Shown here in pieces: positions 41,850 through 52,089 of a stretch of DNA of 64,000 bases. Source of the DNA: NBLH01 sp050296515 (GTDB lineage: Bacteria > Bacteroidota > Bacteroidia > Bacteroidales > NBLH01); the NCBI GenBank assembly GCA_050296515.1, contig JBNKRJ010000021.1, positions 148,849 to 212,848 on the forward strand, read 5' to 3'. The notes beneath the pieces were generated by a model. That model saw only the letters and a list, made by a program, of their open reading frames with translations, was not told the DNA's origin and ran no database searches. A program made the position numbers and the translations under genes. Each line of letters begins with the position of its first letter. Positions within the stretch are counted from its first letter, which is position 1.

Positions 41850-44762
41850 ATGAAACTGATAAAAGCAAAATGGTTTTCATTAGCTGTTTTTTGTTTTGTA
41901 ACATCACTTAGCATTGCACAACCTAATACCGATTCACTTTTTCATCTTTTATCAGAGGTGAAAAATGAACAAAAAGCAGATTTGTTAATTGAATTATGCA
42001 AAGCATTTGCTGGTAGAGACAATGATAAATCACTTTTTTTCGGAAATGAATGTTTAAAGTTATCAGATAGCATTAATTACTTGTCTGGAAAATCAGAAGC
42101 CCATTGTCGCATTGGTATCGCATATTATTACCAATCAAAATATTCTGAAGCATTAAACGAATTAAAAAAAGCTTTTCCTTTAAAAGAGGAATTAAAAGAT
42201 TCAATTAACCTGGGAAATATTTTGCTATTACAGGGTGTTATTTATGCCCATTTTTCAGACCACAATCAAGCTATTGAAAAATATACCGATGCTCTAAAAA
42301 TCTATGAAAGCATCAATGATAAAAACGGGATTTCATCTTGTTACTCCAATATAGGCTTAATACATCAAGATCAGGAAGAGTATGAGAAAGCGATTGAATA
42401 TAGCAAGAAGTCAACCCAGCTTCAATTGGAGTTGGAAAATTATATCAAAGTTGCCAAAAACTACAATAATCTTGGAGTGTTGTATGAGTTAAAGGGCGAT
42501 TTAAAAAGAGCAATGGAATTCTATCAGAAAGCAGTTAAAATTTATGAAAAAGAAGATTTTCTGCAATCAATGTACATTACCTACAATAACATTGGCAGCA
42601 TTTATACAAAGGAAGGGAGCTTCAATGATGCTTTATATTATTTGAATAAATCATTTAACGGGCAGAAGCAATTAAATAGTGTAAAAGGGCAGTCAAGTGC
42701 CTTGTTAAATATTTCTAAACTCTTTATAAAAAAGAAAGAATATCAAAAAGCATTAAAATACCTGAATGATGCACTAGTATTAGCAGACAGCAGTAGTTAC
42801 CTGTCTAAGAAACTTGAAATTCATAATGAATATTACCATCTTTACCTAGACTTGAAAGATCTTAAAAAAGCATTGCAATACCATTTAAGTTATACAACTC
42901 TCAAAGACACTATCACAAAAAATCAACACAAAGAAAATGTGCTTAGACTGCAAACATTATTTGAAACAGAGCAAAAAGATAAGGAAATAAAGTTGCTGAA
43001 TGCTGAAAACGAATTAAAAAACGAACAGATAAGAAGACAGAAAACATTAAGTTATCTTCAAGCAGCAGTTCTCTTGTTGTTTCTAATCACAGCTTTTTTA
43101 ATTCATCGCATGTACCGAAAAAAGAAAAAGGTTACACAATTACTTGAAACACAAAATAAATTTATAAAAGAACAATCAGACGAAATAAAAAGTCAGAATG
43201 AACAACTTGAAACACAAACAAAACAGCTACAAGAGCTTGATGAGTTGAAATCTACTTTTTTTGCAAATATTTCGCATGAGTTCAGAACACCATTAACCCT
43301 AATTTTAGGGCCAGCTGAACAACTTTTACAACAAAACAACAATGATAAAACTACAAAGGGACTAAACTTTATCGTCAAACATGCTAAAAGGTTAAAGCAT
43401 TTAATCGATCAGCTTCTTGAAATTTCAAAAATAGAAAAAGGAGCGATAAAACTTGAGACAACAAAATCAAATATTTCTGCCTTTATAAAATCAATTATTG
43501 AAGCTTTTGAGCCATGGGTTAAAGAAAAGGGAATTAATCTAAAATTCTCCAGCCACCCTGAAAATTTAGATTGGTATTTTGATAGCGATAAAATGGAAAA
43601 AATCTTCAACAATCTACTTTCAAATGCAATTAAATTCTCAAAAGAACATTCAGAAATTGTAGTTAAATTGCTACAAGGCGACAATCTAATCCAGCTAATA
43701 ATCAGGGATACCGGAATAGGAATAGCACCTAATGAGCTTTCGCAAATTTTTAACAGGTTTTATAGGGCTGGTGACCCGAAGGAAAAAGAAGGAAGTGGTA
43801 TTGGTTTAAGTCTGACAAAAGAATTGGTTGAACTGCACGGTGGTAAAATTAATGTAGAAAGTGAACAAGAAAAAGGGACTACATTTACTATTACCCTTCC
43901 CGCAATTGTACCAAACACATCAACAACCAACAATACGTATCTTACAGATTTACAAAACATTAACACTCAAAAACAACCTAACAAAATTAAACATATTAAC
44001 AAACAAGCTCAATCAGTTGTAAAGTCCATTTTAATAGTTGAAGATAATGTTGACATGCAGCAATATATTGCTTCTTGCCTGAAAGACTATGAAATTGATT
44101 TTGCTGAAAATGGTAAAAAAGGTCTGGAAAAAGCTATTGAAACAAATCCTGATTTAGTAATTTCAGACATAATGATGCCAATATTAAATGGTTATGAAAT
44201 GACATGTGCATTGAAAGAGAATGAGCTAACCAGTCATATTCCTGTAATTATGCTTACAGCCAAAGCATCAGAAGAAAGTTTAATAGCAGGCTTTGCTTGT
44301 AACGCTGATGACTATTTAACCAAACCCTTTAGCCCAAACGAACTCAATGCCAGAATCAAGAGTCAAATCAGAAACAGGGAACGACTCATTGATAAATTCA
44401 GAAAAAATATAAGCGTTAATCCATCTGAAATTTCAACTACATCGGCAGATGAACTATTCCTGCAAAAAGCATTAAAAATTATCGAGGAAAACATGCAGGT
44501 TAGTGATTTTTCAGTTGAAGATTTTGTTGAAAAGTTAGGAGCAAGCCGTGCAAATCTGCACCGAAAACTTAAAGCCCTTACAGGGTTATCAACTACCGAA
44601 TTTATTAGAAGCATTCGATTAAAAAGAGCGGCTCAACTGATTCAAAATAAAGTTGGAAATGTATCTGATGTTGCTTACGAAGTTGGTTTTACTAATTTAT
44701 CTTATTTTACTCGTTGTTTTAAAGAGGAATTTAAGTGTACACCATCTGAATTTGCAAATTAG
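41850..44762 (+). CDS. Hybrid two-component regulator: TPR sensor, histidine kinase, receiver, AraC output
   Basis: 970 residues. Signal peptide (1-24); periplasmic TPR array (about 60-350, for example YNNLGVLYELKGDLKRAMEFYQKAVKIYE); one membrane helix (about 405-425). Then HisKA with H476 in FANISHEFRTPLTLILGPAEQLL; HATPase_c (about 590-695, NNLLSNAIKFSK, DTGIGIAP, GSGIGLSLTKEL); REC domain with phospho-Asp D773 (ISDIMMPILNGYEM); and a C-terminal AraC-type HTH (about 868-970, FVEKLGASRANLHRKLKALTGLSTTEF and ISDVAYEVGFTNLSYFTRCF-like). It senses a periplasmic cue and controls transcription in one chain. TPR sensors are less usual than the Y_Y_Y propellers of sugar systems. Targets are not identifiable. 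Confidence 0.93.
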   Translation: MKLIKAKWFSLAVFCFVTSLSIAQPNTDSLFHLLSEVKNEQKADLLIELCKAFAGRDNDKSLFFGNECLKLSDSINYLSGKSEAHCRIGIAYYYQSKYSEALNELKKAFPLKEELKDSINLGNILLLQGVIYAHFSDHNQAIEKYTDALKIYESINDKNGISSCYSNIGLIHQDQEEYEKAIEYSKKSTQLQLELENYIKVAKNYNNLGVLYELKGDLKRAMEFYQKAVKIYEKEDFLQSMYITYNNIGSIYTKEGSFNDALYYLNKSFNGQKQLNSVKGQSSALLNISKLFIKKKEYQKALKYLNDALVLADSSSYLSKKLEIHNEYYHLYLDLKDLKKALQYHLSYTTLKDTITKNQHKENVLRLQTLFETEQKDKEIKLLNAENELKNEQIRRQKTLSYLQAAVLLLFLITAFLIHRMYRKKKKVTQLLETQNKFIKEQSDEIKSQNEQLETQTKQLQELDELKSTFFANISHEFRTPLTLILGPAEQLLQQNNNDKTTKGLNFIVKHAKRLKHLIDQLLEISKIEKGAIKLETTKSNISAFIKSIIEAFEPWVKEKGINLKFSSHPENLDWYFDSDKMEKIFNNLLSNAIKFSKEHSEIVVKLLQGDNLIQLIIRDTGIGIAPNELSQIFNRFYRAGDPKEKEGSGIGLSLTKELVELHGGKINVESEQEKGTTFTITLPAIVPNTSTTNNTYLTDLQNINTQKQPNKIKHINKQAQSVVKSILIVEDNVDMQQYIASCLKDYEIDFAENGKKGLEKAIETNPDLVISDIMMPILNGYEMTCALKENELTSHIPVIMLTAKASEESLIAGFACNADDYLTKPFSPNELNARIKSQIRNRERLIDKFRKNISVNPSEISTTSADELFLQKALKIIEENMQVSDFSVEDFVEKLGASRANLHRKLKALTGLSTTEFIRSIRLKRAAQLIQNKVGNVSDVAYEVGFTNLSYFTRCFKEEFKCTPSEFAN

Positions 44763-44989
44763 ATGATCGATCATTAATTGATGATGTATTTAGTTTATAT
44801 TGATGATCAATGGCTAATAATAAGAGATAAACGCTTTAAAAAATAGCAGAAATGCCACATCAAACACAAAAACAAGCGCCTAATTATCAAACACTTACAC
44901 CATGAAACATTTGTGTCAAAAATTGAAACATTTGTTAAAACACTTCTACAAAAACCCCTGTTTCTTTGTTCCATGAATTTTAACAAAAA

Positions 44990-46561
44990 ATGTACATCAT
45001 GAGAACACTTAGAATTTTAACTTTTGTATTAATCAGCTTATTTGTGGTTTCAAATTCTATTGAAGCACAATCGTGGAAAGACCTAAAGAACAAAGTAAAA
45101 AAAACAAAATCTTCTTTAACTAAAAAGAAAGAAGACAAAACACAAACAAAAGAATTAAACGCAAACAACAATGCCAGCAATTCAAATCAAACCTCCAATT
45201 CGGCAAATAATGAAACCACTCAAAATGCAAAGCCGGATGATGAAGAATTCAACAAATACCTTGAAGAGAAATACAACTTTATTTATTCAAACGATGAATG
45301 TATTTCAATGTCCAAAATTAACTACAGCCTCCAACCCGACCTTCATATAAAAGGAATCAAAAAGCTTGATTACTGGAATACTGTGAAGAAACTAGAGGAA
45401 AAAGGAAAGCCTTCAAATTACAAAGCTGGTAAAATGTATGACATTATCCTCAATTATAAAGATGAATACAAAAAAAAGTATGATGAAAAGCTAAAAGCAT
45501 ACATTAACAAACAAATTGAAGAGGCATGGCGATTAAAAAGCAATGAAGGGAAATCTATTGAGTGCATTTCTAATGCTAAAAACATGATTGATGCAGCAAC
45601 CATTATCTTACCAGGTGATGAAGATGTAAAAAAACTGAAAACAGATGTTGACAACTCATTTGAAAGTATTGCAGGCCCTTATTTCAAGAAAGTGTATACC
45701 AGTGATTTTCATAAAGAAAATGCTGGTAAAGTAGTATTCTCGAACAAACCCATTGTAATTGGCGAAGAAGACCCTGCTCAATTTAAAACCGAGTTTTCCA
45801 TCAACGAAAACATTTATGCAGTAGCCTATCTGAACGGAACAATTGATGCATTATTTGAAGGTAACAAATCAGGAAAGTACGAAATTGGCTTTCAGGGAGA
45901 ATATCCGGAGGCAATTGGTTTTAGCCATAACCCCGAAGATCTAAAATTGAGCTATTACCCGATAGAAATCCTTCCTGCAGCCAATCAGGCCGTACATGGC
46001 ATTGATGCCCCCGAATTTGCAAAAAAACTTTCAAAACTTTCACCTCGGACACATGAAATTACCATAGCTTTCTCCGGAGGTTATAAACAGCCCCAAGCAA
46101 TTGGCAAACTTACATTAAATTGTGCTGGAATTGATGCTGAAAAAATAATGGCTAATGCAAATTTAGCTGCAAAAAATGCTTCTGATAATTATGCAAAAAA
46201 CACAAAGTTGCCAAAATCCTTTGCCGATGCCACCACGCCTTTCAAAGATGCAGGTTTAAGTTATACCAACATGAAAAATTTATTGAAAACCGAATGGGGT
46301 AATTGCGCAACCATTTTAAAAATTGGAGCTTATGGAACTGCACAAGAAGACTGGTTGATTTATAAGAATTATTTAGGAATACCAACCTACAAAGCAAGCT
46401 ATAGGGAAATAAAAGCCATTTATAAAGGAAAAGACGGTTGGTGCTATTTTGTTGAGGGAATTGTATTTAGAAGAGATTATGCAGGAGGCGGAAAATATAC
46501 AAATGTTAAGTTCTCAACAGATGGTCGACATGTTAAAATCGATTGTAAAAATGTAAAATAG
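44990..46561 (+). CDS. Secreted protein of unknown function
   Basis: 523 residues, not recognised. Signal peptide (MRTLRILTFVLISLFVVSNSIEAQ, from the second ATG at 44999) followed by a Lys/Thr/Asn-rich linker (about 28-75). The rest is globular and includes NYSLQPDLHIKGIKKLDYWNTVKKLEEKGKPSNYKAGK and a C-terminal stretch ending VKFSTDGRHVKIDCKN. An ATG three codons earlier (44990) is also in frame. Probably periplasmic. It follows the hybrid regulator gene at 227 bp and could be its target, but nothing in the sequence shows this. Confidence 0.7.
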   Translation: MYIMRTLRILTFVLISLFVVSNSIEAQSWKDLKNKVKKTKSSLTKKKEDKTQTKELNANNNASNSNQTSNSANNETTQNAKPDDEEFNKYLEEKYNFIYSNDECISMSKINYSLQPDLHIKGIKKLDYWNTVKKLEEKGKPSNYKAGKMYDIILNYKDEYKKKYDEKLKAYINKQIEEAWRLKSNEGKSIECISNAKNMIDAATIILPGDEDVKKLKTDVDNSFESIAGPYFKKVYTSDFHKENAGKVVFSNKPIVIGEEDPAQFKTEFSINENIYAVAYLNGTIDALFEGNKSGKYEIGFQGEYPEAIGFSHNPEDLKLSYYPIEILPAANQAVHGIDAPEFAKKLSKLSPRTHEITIAFSGGYKQPQAIGKLTLNCAGIDAEKIMANANLAAKNASDNYAKNTKLPKSFADATTPFKDAGLSYTNMKNLLKTEWGNCATILKIGAYGTAQEDWLIYKNYLGIPTYKASYREIKAIYKGKDGWCYFVEGIVFRRDYAGGGKYTNVKFSTDGRHVKIDCKNVK

Positions 46562-46605
46562 ATATTTTACAGCCAATAGGTTTTAAAAGATTGTCAGTTT
46601 ATCCA

Positions 46606-46658
46606 ACTCTTGCAAGCCCTACAGTTTATGTGGGGCCTTTGCTTTTTTATGATAAGAA
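46606..46658 (+). terminator. Probable terminator after the secreted-unknown gene
   Basis: GCAAGCCC pairs imperfectly with GGGGCCTTTGC across a 12-nt loop and is followed by TTTTTT. One bulge lowers confidence. Confidence 0.45.
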
Positions 46659-46678
46659 GAAATATCTATCATTTCTTT

Positions 46679-46708
46679 TTGACATTTTTCCACAAAAAAT
46701 TAACTTTA
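46679..46708 (+). promoter_or_regulatory. Promoter of the helicase-nuclease gene
   Basis: TTG (46679-46681), exactly 19 bp, then TAACTTTA (46701-46708), one base from the Bacteroidota -7 consensus TAnnTTTG. It is 35 bp upstream of the start codon, suiting a monocistronic gene. Confidence 0.55.
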
Positions 46709-46742
46709 CCTACTTGAATAACAGACTATAAATTAGCTCTAA

Positions 46743-49700
46743 ATGGACAAAAAGTTTATCTCATACTTAAGTAACAAACTTAAAACCGGCAACCTGAATT
46801 CTATTCATCTTAATGCCCTGCCTGGGCGTTTAGCCACAAGGTTAGACCTTCGTAAACTTGACATAATCAGTGGTCTTGACGATGAAAAGCAACTGTTTGA
46901 AGGAAAAGAAGAGAAAGTATCGGAGAACTTTTTGTTTAATAATTTATTTACGAAAGCCAAGTTTCAATACAAAATTAATTTTGATAATGTTCCGTTTAAA
47001 GGATTGGATGAAAGCTCGAAAAAGAAATTTGATTTACTGGCAAGAAAATTAAATTCAATAGTAAACCAGGAAGAGGATAGCTACTTAGAACATGGTGTTA
47101 AAACTTTCAGTTTTGGATACCCGCTCTTGATAAAACGAAGTAAAAAAGAACCTAATAAAATCATAAAATCACCTGTTTTAATCTGGAGTTTGGATATAAA
47201 GCGTTCTGATAGTAAACAAAACGAATGGATCATTGACCAGATTGAAGAATCCCCAATCTATATCAATGAAGTTTTGATATCGCATATTGCTAATGATGAG
47301 AACATTGTAATTAGCGATTTACCCAATGATTTTTTAGAAGACAATTTAATTGATGAGCGTGAAACACTGGAAATTGTTAACGAAATTCTATCAAAATTTG
47401 GAGCTAATGCTGAAATTCCAAAAGCGATTATTGAAAGTTGCCTGGATAAAGAAGTTATTGAAGAAAAAACTGGAGATAAACCCTGGATTTTATGGTCAGG
47501 AGTATTTGGATTGTTTAAGACCCAAAAACAACCAATTATTAAAGATTCAGATCGACTAGCCGAAGACCTGGATAATTTTGGAGAAAAGGAGGAATTACAA
47601 ATAGAATCATTCAGAACATCAAATAACACTTCGGTACCAACAGATCCCAGCCAGGAAGAAATCATTAATACTATTGACAAAAGTGAGTTTAAATTAATAC
47701 AAGGCCCTCCGGGAACAGGGAAAAGTCAAAGTTTAACAGCAATTATTACAAATGCACTTGAAAACGGAAAAAAGATTCTGGTTGTTTGTGAAAAGAAAAC
47801 TGCTTTAGATGTCATATATAACAACTTAAAAAAACTTGGACTTGATAAATTGATTGCCATTATTGATGATGTAAACCGCGACAGGAAGGAAATTATTGAT
47901 ACTGTGCGAAAAATGGCTGAAACTGAACAACCCGAAAAAAGGAATTTTAATGAGAAAGATTACGATGTTAAGTTAGAGAAGTATCATGAAATGATTGCTG
48001 ATTTTAACAAAAGACATCACAATTTATTGAGGTCAGTTTTCAGAGGTTATAATATTCAGGAAATGATTTCGGAGTACCTGAATTTGAAAAAAACAGTTGA
48101 AAAGGATGATCGTTTATTGCTTGAAATTGATTTCAAATTCAATGATGAAGAGTATGAAAAGATTTTCACATTAATTGAACAGGCAACCGATTTGTACGAA
48201 GAAATTCCTGAAGAAACATTAGTTTATGATGTTTTGTCTAAAGAAAATTTCAAAGAAGAACACACTATTCAATCAGAAAATCAATTACATGCAAGAATAC
48301 AATCTGAGATTGAGTTTTTAGAAAATATTGAAACCAGCTGCTTTACACTTTCTAGTTTTGCTATTGAAAAACTGCCTAAAGAAAGTTTTGAAGAGTACAA
48401 CCAGGAAGTCATTGAAAATTACGGTTTTAACATTGAAGCAGTCCTTTCGTACTGGAAAAATCTTATGGCTGAATTGGAGAAACTTTATACGCATTTCAGC
48501 AATTCAAAACTACTCAATAACAACACATTAAGCAAAAAAGTAAAAGAATTCTATTCGCTTTATGATAACATTTCTAAACACATAGAACACCTCACAAGCG
48601 TTGAAGATTCGCTTTATCAGCTATCTCTTGAAATAGACAAACTACCAGAAGAAGTTAAGAGACAAAATATTGATTTCAAGTCATCCGGAAAGCTTAAATC
48701 ATTTTTCTCATCAAAGCACAAAACAATCAGGCATTTTCAGGAAATTTATGAAGCTATCTGGCACAAAATAAACAAGTTTGTTGGTGAAAACGCAATGAAT
48801 AATACCAACCTGAATCTGCAAGAGATAATCAAAGGCTTTCTTCCTTTTGAAACGCATGTTCAGGACCTGACACAGGATTTGAAATTCTGCCTTGAAAACA
48901 GAAAGTGGTTTAAGGAATACCATAATTGGCGGTATTTTTACGATGCTTTGGACGATTTATCCTACAATTGTATTTCAAAATTAAGTGATTATTCAGGTCC
49001 TAAAGAATGGAAGAATGTTTTCAGATTAAATTATACCAACTTATTTATTGAAACTAGGGCAAATAAAGCCGAAGATTATAATTACAACGGAAAAACGCTA
49101 GAAAGAATTGGTGAATTGCAAGAGGAATTAAAATCACTTCACCGACACAAGGTTTTAAAACTTTGGGAAGATAAATCATATCAATCGATTCAAAAATACA
49201 ATGCAGAAAGCAATATAAAGTGGCTGTTTAATTATCGTAAGAATTCTAAATACGCAAAAAAGAACACTTTGCGTTCAATTCTTCATGACGAATTTGAGCT
49301 TTTCACAGATATTTTTCCTGTAGTACTTGTCAACCCTGTAGTTTGCAGTTCGATTTTACCATTGAAACATCATTTATTCGAAATTGTGTTGTTTGATGAA
49401 GCTAGTCAGTTAAGATTAGAAGATACCTACCCTGCTCTGGTTCGAGGAAAAATCAAAGTAATTTCCGGCGATAAACATCAAATGCCTCCATCAAACTACT
49501 TTGCTACTGATATTCCCTTAGAAATAGAAGATGTTGAGGAAGAAGAAGAAACAACGAGGACCATATTTGACAAAACGAATCCTTTGTTCCTTGCTGAAAG
49601 TGAATCATTGCTTGACTTTGGAAACAATCTGAATCCCAATAAGATAAATATATCATTTTTAGATTATCATTATCGATCGAAACATCCCTATTTAATTGAT

Positions 49701-50747
49701 TTTTCAAATGTAGCTTTTTATGGCGGTAGATTAATACCAATGCCAGAAAAGAGCACCTACAAACCTATTCGATATTTTCATACAAATGGGGTTTATAGAA
49801 AAGACAATACAAACCTTGACGAAGCTCTGCGAATCATTGATTATTTAAAAGCTAACTATCCGGCAAACAAAGATGGCTCCTACCCCAGCCTGGGAATAGC
49901 CACTTTTAATATGCAACAACGAAACCTCTTGAAAGACTTAATCAATGACGAATGTATTAAGGATGAGGAGTTCAGGGCAAAAATGAATAAGATTGGTGAA
50001 TCGGAAGAATGGTTTGTCAAGAACCTTGAAAACATTCAAGGTGATGAACGCGATATAATTATCATCTCAACAACTTTTGGAAAAAATGACGAAGGGAAAT
50101 TCCGCCAGAGTTTTGGGCCAATTAACACAGCAAAGGGCTACAAATTACTCAATGTAATTATTACACGAGCTAAAAAACAGCTTTATGTCTTTACTTCAAT
50201 TCCAGAAGAATACATTTCATCCTATCATGATGATATTGAAGCAAATGGGAACAAAGGGAAAGCCATTTTATATGCTTATTTAGACTATTGCAGAGCTATT
50301 GAAACCGGAAATGAAGAACAGCGCCAGAGCATACTTAAAACGTTGCAGCAAAGTTGCGAGGAAGAAAGCCACGAAGCAGAGCAGGACATCAGAACTTCAG
50401 CATTTAAACAGGAAGTTTATGATTATTTAAGCTGTTTTATAAAACCTGAAAGGTTTGTGAGTAATTTTAAACTAGGTGGATATTTGATTGATTTTGCGAT
50501 AGTCTCGGAAAACAACAAACCCGAAATTGCAATTGAATGCGATGGAGCCTACTGGCACAATACCGAGCAAGCTTATTCTCATGATCTGCATAGAGAGAAA
50601 ATACTTGAAGCACAGGGATTAAAGTTCTATCGAATATGGTCAAAATCATGGTGGCCTGATCCTGAAAAAGAAATAGAAAGATTGTTAAAGTTTTTAGCTA
50701 ACAACTCACCACTTGCACTAATAAAAGAATATAAAGAACCAAATTAA
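46743..50747 (+). CDS. SF1 helicase with C-terminal Vsr/MTES_1575-like nuclease (Hhe-like defence candidate)
   Basis: 1334 residues. An N-terminal domain (about 1-300, LNALPGRLATRLDLRKLDIISGL) is unrecognised. The helicase core is UPF1/DNA2-like: Walker A QGPPGTGKSQS (G321-S328), Walker B VLFDEASQLRLEDTYPALVRG (D885-E886), motif IV-VI region LDYHYRSKHPYLIDFSN and NLENIQGDERDIIIISTTFG then LNVIITRAKKQLYVFTS. A coiled, helical insert of about 550 residues splits motifs I and II. The C-terminus is an MTES_1575/Vsr-like endonuclease: GGYLIDFAIV...IAIECDGAYWH (E1265, D1267) and YRIWSKSWWPDPEKEIERL. Single-gene proteins of this plan (helicase plus Vsr) are predicted or shown to block phage. Cytoplasmic. 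No cognate modification gene is adjacent. Confidence 0.87.
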   Translation: MDKKFISYLSNKLKTGNLNSIHLNALPGRLATRLDLRKLDIISGLDDEKQLFEGKEEKVSENFLFNNLFTKAKFQYKINFDNVPFKGLDESSKKKFDLLARKLNSIVNQEEDSYLEHGVKTFSFGYPLLIKRSKKEPNKIIKSPVLIWSLDIKRSDSKQNEWIIDQIEESPIYINEVLISHIANDENIVISDLPNDFLEDNLIDERETLEIVNEILSKFGANAEIPKAIIESCLDKEVIEEKTGDKPWILWSGVFGLFKTQKQPIIKDSDRLAEDLDNFGEKEELQIESFRTSNNTSVPTDPSQEEIINTIDKSEFKLIQGPPGTGKSQSLTAIITNALENGKKILVVCEKKTALDVIYNNLKKLGLDKLIAIIDDVNRDRKEIIDTVRKMAETEQPEKRNFNEKDYDVKLEKYHEMIADFNKRHHNLLRSVFRGYNIQEMISEYLNLKKTVEKDDRLLLEIDFKFNDEEYEKIFTLIEQATDLYEEIPEETLVYDVLSKENFKEEHTIQSENQLHARIQSEIEFLENIETSCFTLSSFAIEKLPKESFEEYNQEVIENYGFNIEAVLSYWKNLMAELEKLYTHFSNSKLLNNNTLSKKVKEFYSLYDNISKHIEHLTSVEDSLYQLSLEIDKLPEEVKRQNIDFKSSGKLKSFFSSKHKTIRHFQEIYEAIWHKINKFVGENAMNNTNLNLQEIIKGFLPFETHVQDLTQDLKFCLENRKWFKEYHNWRYFYDALDDLSYNCISKLSDYSGPKEWKNVFRLNYTNLFIETRANKAEDYNYNGKTLERIGELQEELKSLHRHKVLKLWEDKSYQSIQKYNAESNIKWLFNYRKNSKYAKKNTLRSILHDEFELFTDIFPVVLVNPVVCSSILPLKHHLFEIVLFDEASQLRLEDTYPALVRGKIKVISGDKHQMPPSNYFATDIPLEIEDVEEEEETTRTIFDKTNPLFLAESESLLDFGNNLNPNKINISFLDYHYRSKHPYLIDFSNVAFYGGRLIPMPEKSTYKPIRYFHTNGVYRKDNTNLDEALRIIDYLKANYPANKDGSYPSLGIATFNMQQRNLLKDLINDECIKDEEFRAKMNKIGESEEWFVKNLENIQGDERDIIIISTTFGKNDEGKFRQSFGPINTAKGYKLLNVIITRAKKQLYVFTSIPEEYISSYHDDIEANGNKGKAILYAYLDYCRAIETGNEEQRQSILKTLQQSCEEESHEAEQDIRTSAFKQEVYDYLSCFIKPERFVSNFKLGGYLIDFAIVSENNKPEIAIECDGAYWHNTEQAYSHDLHREKILEAQGLKFYRIWSKSWWPDPEKEIERLLKFLANNSPLALIKEYKEPN

Positions 50748-50751
50748 AAAA

Positions 50752-50786
50752 AAAGACCCAAAAACATTATTCGCTCTTGGGTCTTT
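50752..50786. terminator. Bidirectional rho-independent terminator
   Basis: AAAGACCCAA (50752-50761) pairs perfectly with TTGGGTCTTT (50777-50786), a 10-bp stem with a 15-nt loop and A-runs before and T-runs after. It lies between the convergent helicase and barrel genes and can serve both. Confidence 0.85.
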
Positions 50787-50804
50787 AGACTAAAATAATG
50801 AATC

Positions 50805-51359
50805 CTAGTTTTTTCCTCCGCCGAAGAATGCACCAATGCCTACTGACATGTAGTTTTTTCCTGCAAGGTCAGAATCAACACCAAAAATCATGTTATATGC
50901 CACATTAAGGGTAAAATGTCCTAAATCTAAGCCAACTTTTGGTGCCACACCAAATTTTGTCCCGTAGTCAACATCTATTGAATTACCGGCCCCTAAATCA
51001 GATGAAACTGAACCTAAAGAGTAAAGCCCAACTCCTAAACCTGCATAAGGTCTAACTTTACTTGTGCTGAAATAGTAATTTGCAGTAGCCAGATAAGAGC
51101 CAATTGCAGAAATCGACACACTAGTACCCATTTCATCAGCTGCACCAATTACAGCCCATTCTGCTTTAAGACCAACATTCAACTGATCATTTAAATAATA
51201 ACTTGGATGCAAATAAAACCCAACACCTCCTTTAAAAGCATCATCAGTAGGTATGCCATAAAGTACTCCAAGTTCAAATTTGAATGGTTTAAATTCTTGT
51301 GCTTTAATAGGTGAGTAAGCAATTACACCTAAAATAAATACAATTAATAATTTTTTCAT
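50805..51359 (-). CDS. Outer-membrane beta-barrel protein, copy 1
   Basis: 184 residues. Signal peptide MKKLLIVFILGVIAYSPIKAQ, then alternating strands typical of an 8-stranded barrel: FELGVLYGIPTDDAFKGGVGFYLHPSYYLNDQLNVGLKAEWAVIG, YYFSTSKVRPYAGLGVGLYSLG, GVAPKVGLDLGHFTLNVAYNMIFG, ending YMSVGIGAFFGG with a Phe near the end. The family resembles small porin-like or OmpX-type proteins. Function unknown. It differs from copy 2 by lacking a short C-terminal charged tail. Tandem paralogue of the next gene. Confidence 0.83.
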   Translation of the reverse strand: MKKLLIVFILGVIAYSPIKAQEFKPFKFELGVLYGIPTDDAFKGGVGFYLHPSYYLNDQLNVGLKAEWAVIGAADEMGTSVSISAIGSYLATANYYFSTSKVRPYAGLGVGLYSLGSVSSDLGAGNSIDVDYGTKFGVAPKVGLDLGHFTLNVAYNMIFGVDSDLAGKNYMSVGIGAFFGGGKN

Positions 51360-51477
51360 GTGATTAAATTTAAATTTCGGGCAAATATACGAAATAACGG
51401 TTATCTACCAAAAGATTTTTCTTTATACTAAAAAATTCCATCCTTACATAAAAGGAGTTCGAACAAATTGCAAAATT

Positions 51478-52089
51478 TTATTCGTCATCTTCAATACTGA
51501 TGATTTTATTTTTATTTGAGCCTTTTCCATGCACACCACCACCAAAGAAGGCTCCTATTCCTAGAGAAAGGTAATTTTTGCTTGCAAGCTCAATTCCATC
51601 AACTGCTTCAATCCCAAATATATAATTGTAAGCGACATTTAGCGTAAAATGCCCTAAATCGAGACCAATTTTAGGCGCAACACCAAATTTATTACCATAA
51701 TCAATATCAAGCGAATTATTTGGATCAATGCTAGAAGAAACAGAACCGAGTTGATACAACCCAAAACCAGCACCAACATATGGTCTTACTTTACTTACTG
51801 CTAAATAATAATTAGCTGTTAAAAGATACGAGCCAATCGCAGAAACAGAAACACTCATGCCTTCTTGCGATGCGGCACCTAAAACAGCCCACTCTGCTTT
51901 AACTCCAATATTAATTTTATCACCTAAATAATAACTTGGATGCATATAAAACCCAACTCCTCCAACAAATGCATTATCTGTAGGAAGGCCATATAAAACA
52001 CCTAATTCAAATTTAAAAGGTGTTACCTGTGCACTTAACACTGAACTTAAAAGAAATGTCCCAAATAGTAATACTACAAATTTTTTCAT
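51478..52089 (-). CDS. Outer-membrane beta-barrel protein, copy 2
   Basis: 203 residues, clearly a paralogue of copy 1: the segments FELGVLYGLPTDNAFVGGVGFYMHPSYYLGDKINIGVKAEWAVLG, VSAIGSYLLTANYYLAVSKVRPYVGAGFGLYQLG and GVAPKIGLDLGHFTLNVAYNYIFG line up throughout. It has a signal peptide (to LSAQ) and a C-terminal extension KGSNKNKIISIEDDE not found in copy 1. The two genes are 118 bp apart on the same strand, suggesting separate transcription from a duplicated unit. Confidence 0.83.
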   Translation of the reverse strand: MKKFVVLLFGTFLLSSVLSAQVTPFKFELGVLYGLPTDNAFVGGVGFYMHPSYYLGDKINIGVKAEWAVLGAASQEGMSVSVSAIGSYLLTANYYLAVSKVRPYVGAGFGLYQLGSVSSSIDPNNSLDIDYGNKFGVAPKIGLDLGHFTLNVAYNYIFGIEAVDGIELASKNYLSLGIGAFFGGGVHGKGSNKNKIISIEDDE

